Made by a program: the position numbers and the translations under genes
Assembly: GCA_016208105.1 (NCBI GenBank)
Contig: JACQYS010000009.1
Span: 173,451 to 237,450, forward strand
DNA length: 64,000 bases
Origin: Desulfovibrio sp.
Lineage (GTDB): Bacteria; Desulfobacterota; Desulfovibrionia; Desulfovibrionales; Desulfovibrionaceae
Direction: 5' to 3'
Shown: one piece after another, positions 61,504 to 64,000 of the stretch
How positions within the stretch are numbered: position 1 is the stretch's first letter
Layout: every line of letters starts with the position of its first letter
The notes under the pieces: generated by a model
Seen by the model: the letters and a program-made list of their open reading frames with translations, nothing else
Database searches by the model: none
What the model was told of the DNA's origin: nothing

Positions 61504-62160
61504 TCAATTCGCAGGTTCACCCCCCAAAATAAGGTCGGGCAGTTCGTTCACCTGGTTGGAAGCTGGCGGAAAAAAAGGCGCCAAGGCCTTGCCGCACAGT
61601 GTCACGGCTTGGATCAGTCCCTTGTCCGGCTCGCCCTGTCGCATGGCGTCTGTCACCACTGAGACCGCGTCCTGCCAGATTCGACTGCCCACAGCCTGGT
61701 CCGCGGCCTTGTCGGCCAGCACCCACACCCTGCGTTCGAAAAGGGAGACATAGATGAGCACCGCGGCTCGGTTGCTGGTCGCACTCAGAGCGTGACGGTG
61801 GAAAGCGTCCGCAGCCGCCTTTCGCACTTCGTGTTTTGCGTCAGCCTTCCGCAAGAAGTTTCGTTTGAGAACGGGAATGTGGCGGCAAGCTTGCAAGGCT
61901 ACCATGAGAAATACTGCGAAAATAGCGGAGAACAACAAGAAGCTTTCCGACTCAAGAAAAAAGTGCACCGCAAAGGCCATCAAGTAACCCAGGATCAGTC
62001 CTCCAACCAGTTCTGCCTGAGGGTAATAGTGGCTTGCAGGGACAACCAAAGGCACTATCTGGGCTGAGGTGAGCTTTTCGGCATTCCTGACAGCGGCCTC
62101 TATGCGTCTGCACTGGTCATTGGTTAGAATACCCCCGGAACATGCTGTCGGGCTTTCCAT
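61504..62160 (-). CDS. TPM-domain membrane protein
   Basis: 218 residues. TPM_phosphatase features: SAQIVPLVVPASHYYPQ near residue 32, then two helices (about 51-95) and FERRVWVLADKAADQAVG with DAVSVVTDAMRQG in the second half. The order, with the helices inside the domain, matches the shorter of two TPM types commonly paired with LemA. The family name comes from a plant thylakoid acid phosphatase; activity in bacteria is not established. It is 24 bases from the larger TPM gene upstream. Confidence 0.85.
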   Translation of the reverse strand: MESPTACSGGILTNDQCRRIEAAVRNAEKLTSAQIVPLVVPASHYYPQAELVGGLILGYLMAFAVHFFLESESFLLFSAIFAVFLMVALQACRHIPVLKRNFLRKADAKHEVRKAAADAFHRHALSATSNRAAVLIYVSLFERRVWVLADKAADQAVGSRIWQDAVSVVTDAMRQGEPDKGLIQAVTLCGKALAPFFPPASNQVNELPDLILGGEPAN

Positions 62161-62184
62161 ACGATCTCTCCTCTTCCGTGCATT

Positions 62185-63036
62185 CTACCAGTCTCCCGAA
62201 GCTCCCCCGCCAATGAAGCTGCCTAGTCCTCCAACGACCACCCTGGCGACACCTTCGAGTATCACATCGCCTCCACCACTGGGCGGATCCAGCCGAAGCA
62301 GGTAGGGGACGAGTAACCCGAACACAACGCCACCCACCAGAGCCACGAGCACACCTGTGAGGCTAAAGGCCAAAACCATTGCCGCAGATGAGAACGTGAT
62401 CCCTCCCACACTGCCCCGCACCCAGCCTTTTTGCTTGCAGCATAATGCCGTGAGCACAAGTGCCAGGATGACCGCCCAAGCGTGGGTGTCGAACTTCCAC
62501 TTGGTGAGCCTGGTCCCGGTACCCGTGTATTCGCCCTTCACCACCTGGACGATAGCCTTCACTCCGGCCAGCACTCCGCCGTCGAAGTCCTGATTCTTGA
62601 ACCTGGGGATCATTTCCTGGTCGATGATCCTCCCAGCCAGGGCGTCGGTGAGCACGCCCTCCAGCCCCCGGCCCACCTCGATGCGAACCTTGCGTTCGGC
62701 CTTGGCCAGCACAACGAGCACTCCGTTGTCCTTGCCTTGGCGGCCAAGCCCCCAGGTCTGGGCGACTTTGATGGAGAAATCCTCCAGGGGATGACCTTGC
62801 AGGTCCGGCACCGTGAGCACCACCACCTGGGTGGAGTCATTCGTTTCAAGGGCCTTGAGGGCCTCTTCCAGCTCCTGCCTTACCTGAGGCGAAATGAAGT
62901 CCGCGTAGTCGTTGACGTGGCTAATTAAGGCAGGGACCTTGACCTCACCTGCCAGGACAGCACCTGGCGCGACCAACTGGCACAGGGCGGCCAAAAGGAT
63001 GAGAAAGGCGTACAAGGACGGGGTGAGGCTTTTCAT
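62185..63036 (-). CDS. TPM-domain (YgcG-type) exported membrane protein
   Basis: 283 residues. A signal peptide (MKSLTPSLYAFLILLAALCQ, cut near VLAG) is followed by the TPM domain: VNDYADFISPQVRQELEEAL in part, NDSTQVVVLTVPDLQG, WGLGRQGKDNGVLVVLA, RKVRIEVGRGLEG and IDQEMIPRFK. Two or three membrane helices (about 180-250) and a glycine-rich end, GGGASGDW, complete it. The terminal Gly/Trp matches the YgcG class. It belongs to a lemA-TPM-TPM-M15 operon. Confidence 0.9.
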   Translation of the reverse strand: MKSLTPSLYAFLILLAALCQLVAPGAVLAGEVKVPALISHVNDYADFISPQVRQELEEALKALETNDSTQVVVLTVPDLQGHPLEDFSIKVAQTWGLGRQGKDNGVLVVLAKAERKVRIEVGRGLEGVLTDALAGRIIDQEMIPRFKNQDFDGGVLAGVKAIVQVVKGEYTGTGTRLTKWKFDTHAWAVILALVLTALCCKQKGWVRGSVGGITFSSAAMVLAFSLTGVLVALVGGVVFGLLVPYLLRLDPPSGGGDVILEGVARVVVGGLGSFIGGGASGDW

Positions 63037-63202
63037 GACGCCTGCCTGAATGGTGTGGCAATAATTTACAACACGGCTCTGCGTTTCAACACCACCAACA
63101 CCGGTATTGCTGTGTCGTGCCGCGGGCTATGTGAGATCATTTCACGCGAATGCCCACTCATGCGCTTCCTGAGCCCCGCCCGGGACGGCAACACCACTAC
63201 CG

Positions 63203-63793
63203 TTAGAACTTGACCTGCGGGGCCTTCTGGGAAGCCTCGTCGGCGCGGAAATATTCCTTGGGCGTCAGGTGCAGGAGGATGGAATTTGTCACGCTGTTGG
63301 GGAAGATTCGCAGAGAGGAGTTGTATATCTGCGCGGCCTCATTGTAGCGCTGCCGGGCCACGTTTATGCGGTTCTCAGTTCCTTCGAGCTGATGTTGCAG
63401 ATCGCGAAAACTCTGATCAGCCTTGAGGCTAGGGTATTGTTCAACCACCACCATCAGCCGGGACAAAGCGGAGGACAGCTCTCCCTGGACCTTTTGCAGA
63501 TTGGCCATGGCCTGAGCATCGGACAGAGTCTGGGCGTTCAACTGGATTGATGAAGCCTTGGCCCTGGCTTCGGTGACCGCCGTGAGTGTATCCTTCTCGT
63601 GCGCAGCATACTTCTTTACAACTTCCACCAAGTTAGGGATCAGGTCCGCCCGGCGCTGAAGGGAGGCCTGCACGTCGCCGAAGGCCCGATTCACGTTCTC
63701 CTCGTTCTGCTGCATGACGTTATAGCCACAGCCCGAAATCAAAAGGACTATGAAGGAACACAGACAAGCGAGAACACTGCGGGAGATGACCAT
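63203..63793 (-). CDS. lemA: LemA family lipoprotein
   Basis: 196 residues. The start [12 protein letters not shown] is chosen because AAAGGGGA precedes it. A lipobox LLISGC (cysteine near residue 20) suggests lipid anchoring, unlike the other LemA here, which has a plain membrane helix. LemA body: [56 protein letters not shown]. The first gene of the minus-strand group, 166 bases upstream of the YgcG-type gene. Function unknown. Confidence 0.93.
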   Translation of the reverse strand: MVISRSVLACLCSFIVLLISGCGYNVMQQNEENVNRAFGDVQASLQRRADLIPNLVEVVKKYAAHEKDTLTAVTEARAKASSIQLNAQTLSDAQAMANLQKVQGELSSALSRLMVVVEQYPSLKADQSFRDLQHQLEGTENRINVARQRYNEAAQIYNSSLRIFPNSVTNSILLHLTPKEYFRADEASQKAPQVKF

Positions 63794-63935
63794 GAGATTC
63801 CCCTTTCCTCTTTTAATCGGAGAGTAAATGTAGATGAGTCGGTATTGGCGAAAGCAAATAAAAACGTGGCTATTGCCTTCGCTCCGCAATTTCCATACTT
63901 TATAGAAAGAATCTAGACTGTTGAGGAGGCTCGCC

Positions 63936-64000
63936 ATGGCCAAACCTTACCACGATATGGACCTGATTACATTCCAGCGCCGGTTCGGAACCGAAAAGGC
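63936..64000 (+). CDS. Probable IS1595-family transposase (5' end only)
   Basis: The first 21 residues begin [19 protein letters not shown], after a GAGGAGG site eight bases upstream. The DLITFQ-RFGTE opening is typical of the N-terminus of IS1595/ISXO2 transposases, which precedes a zinc ribbon. The gene is cut by the right edge. I saw no certain terminal inverted repeat between the LemA start and this gene, so element boundaries cannot be stated. Confidence 0.55.
   Translation, partial: MAKPYHDMDLITFQRRFGTEK

Noticed and set aside
1..64000. tRNA, rRNA or CRISPR features
   Set aside because: Reading the intergenic gaps on both strands showed no tRNA-like T-loop contexts, no rRNA segments and no regularly spaced direct repeats. 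The only tandem array is inside the coding sequence at 31996-32376.

Overview
The window is about 64 kb of GC-rich bacterial chromosome, densely coding. It looks like a deltaproteobacterial sulfate reducer of the Desulfovibrionales type. Grounds: a Desulfovibrio-style homotrimeric porin, NifU/NifS used as Fe-S machinery, many ferredoxin-linked oxidoreductases, a CstA/LytS pair, and GC-rich triple-hairpin intergenic repeats. No rRNA, tRNA, CRISPR array or complete mobile element was found. The organism call is inference from gene content.

Region 1 to 3.4 kb: the 3' part of a zinc-ribbon PLP-dependent threonine-synthase-like enzyme is cut by the left edge. A DUF362/ferredoxin protein, an orphan PhoU and a MocA-like nucleotidyltransferase follow.

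Region 3.4 to 23.7 kb: an almost unbroken minus-strand run matches the Escherichia coli xdh-yge-ygf region for selenium-dependent molybdenum hydroxylases and anaerobic purine breakdown. In transcription order it holds a ygfT-like flavoprotein, a ygfS-like ferredoxin, ygeY, ygeW, xdhD, ssnA, a hydantoinase (hyuA), ygfK, yqeB, xdhA, xdhB, xdhC, an ABC importer (binding protein, ATPase, permease) and yqeC. mocA, the ygfJ equivalent, is convergent at its end. Together these would import a heterocycle, hydroxylate it, open the rings and split ureido groups. ygeX and a carbamate kinase are not in the window. A divergent IclR regulator with a clear 21-bp dyad sits at the head and is followed by malate synthase G.

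Region 26.9 to 31.5 kb: a LytTR regulator, a LytS-type kinase and a CstA-family transporter, resembling the pyruvate-sensing BtsSR/BtsT arrangement. Next come a membrane protein with four WADxPDDLP repeats, a secreted protein of unknown function, an RND efflux operon (outer-membrane factor, adaptor, pump), a small unknown protein, a periplasmic beta-carbonic anhydrase and a porin.

Region 43.1 to 45.7 kb: the most intriguing unit. Three tightly packed plus-strand genes encode a Tat-exported ModA-like binding protein, a NapH-like membrane polyferredoxin and a short stand-alone NifB-like radical SAM protein. No nitrogenase gene is near.

Region 45.8 to 58.1 kb: a coiled-coil membrane protein; an operon of cysteine synthase, serine acetyltransferase and a eukaryote-like PFK-2/FBPase-2; a DUF1847 protein; nifU-nifS; and a queuosine group (queF, queE, queC, gluQRS). 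The queuosine group is interrupted by a strikingly AT-rich gene for a 608-residue polytopic membrane protein of unknown function and a small exported protein.

Region 58.2 to 64 kb: two facing LemA groups. One is lemA plus a DUF2207 protein. The other is lemA, two TPM-domain genes and an M15 peptidase. The first codons of a probable IS1595-type transposase lie at the right edge.
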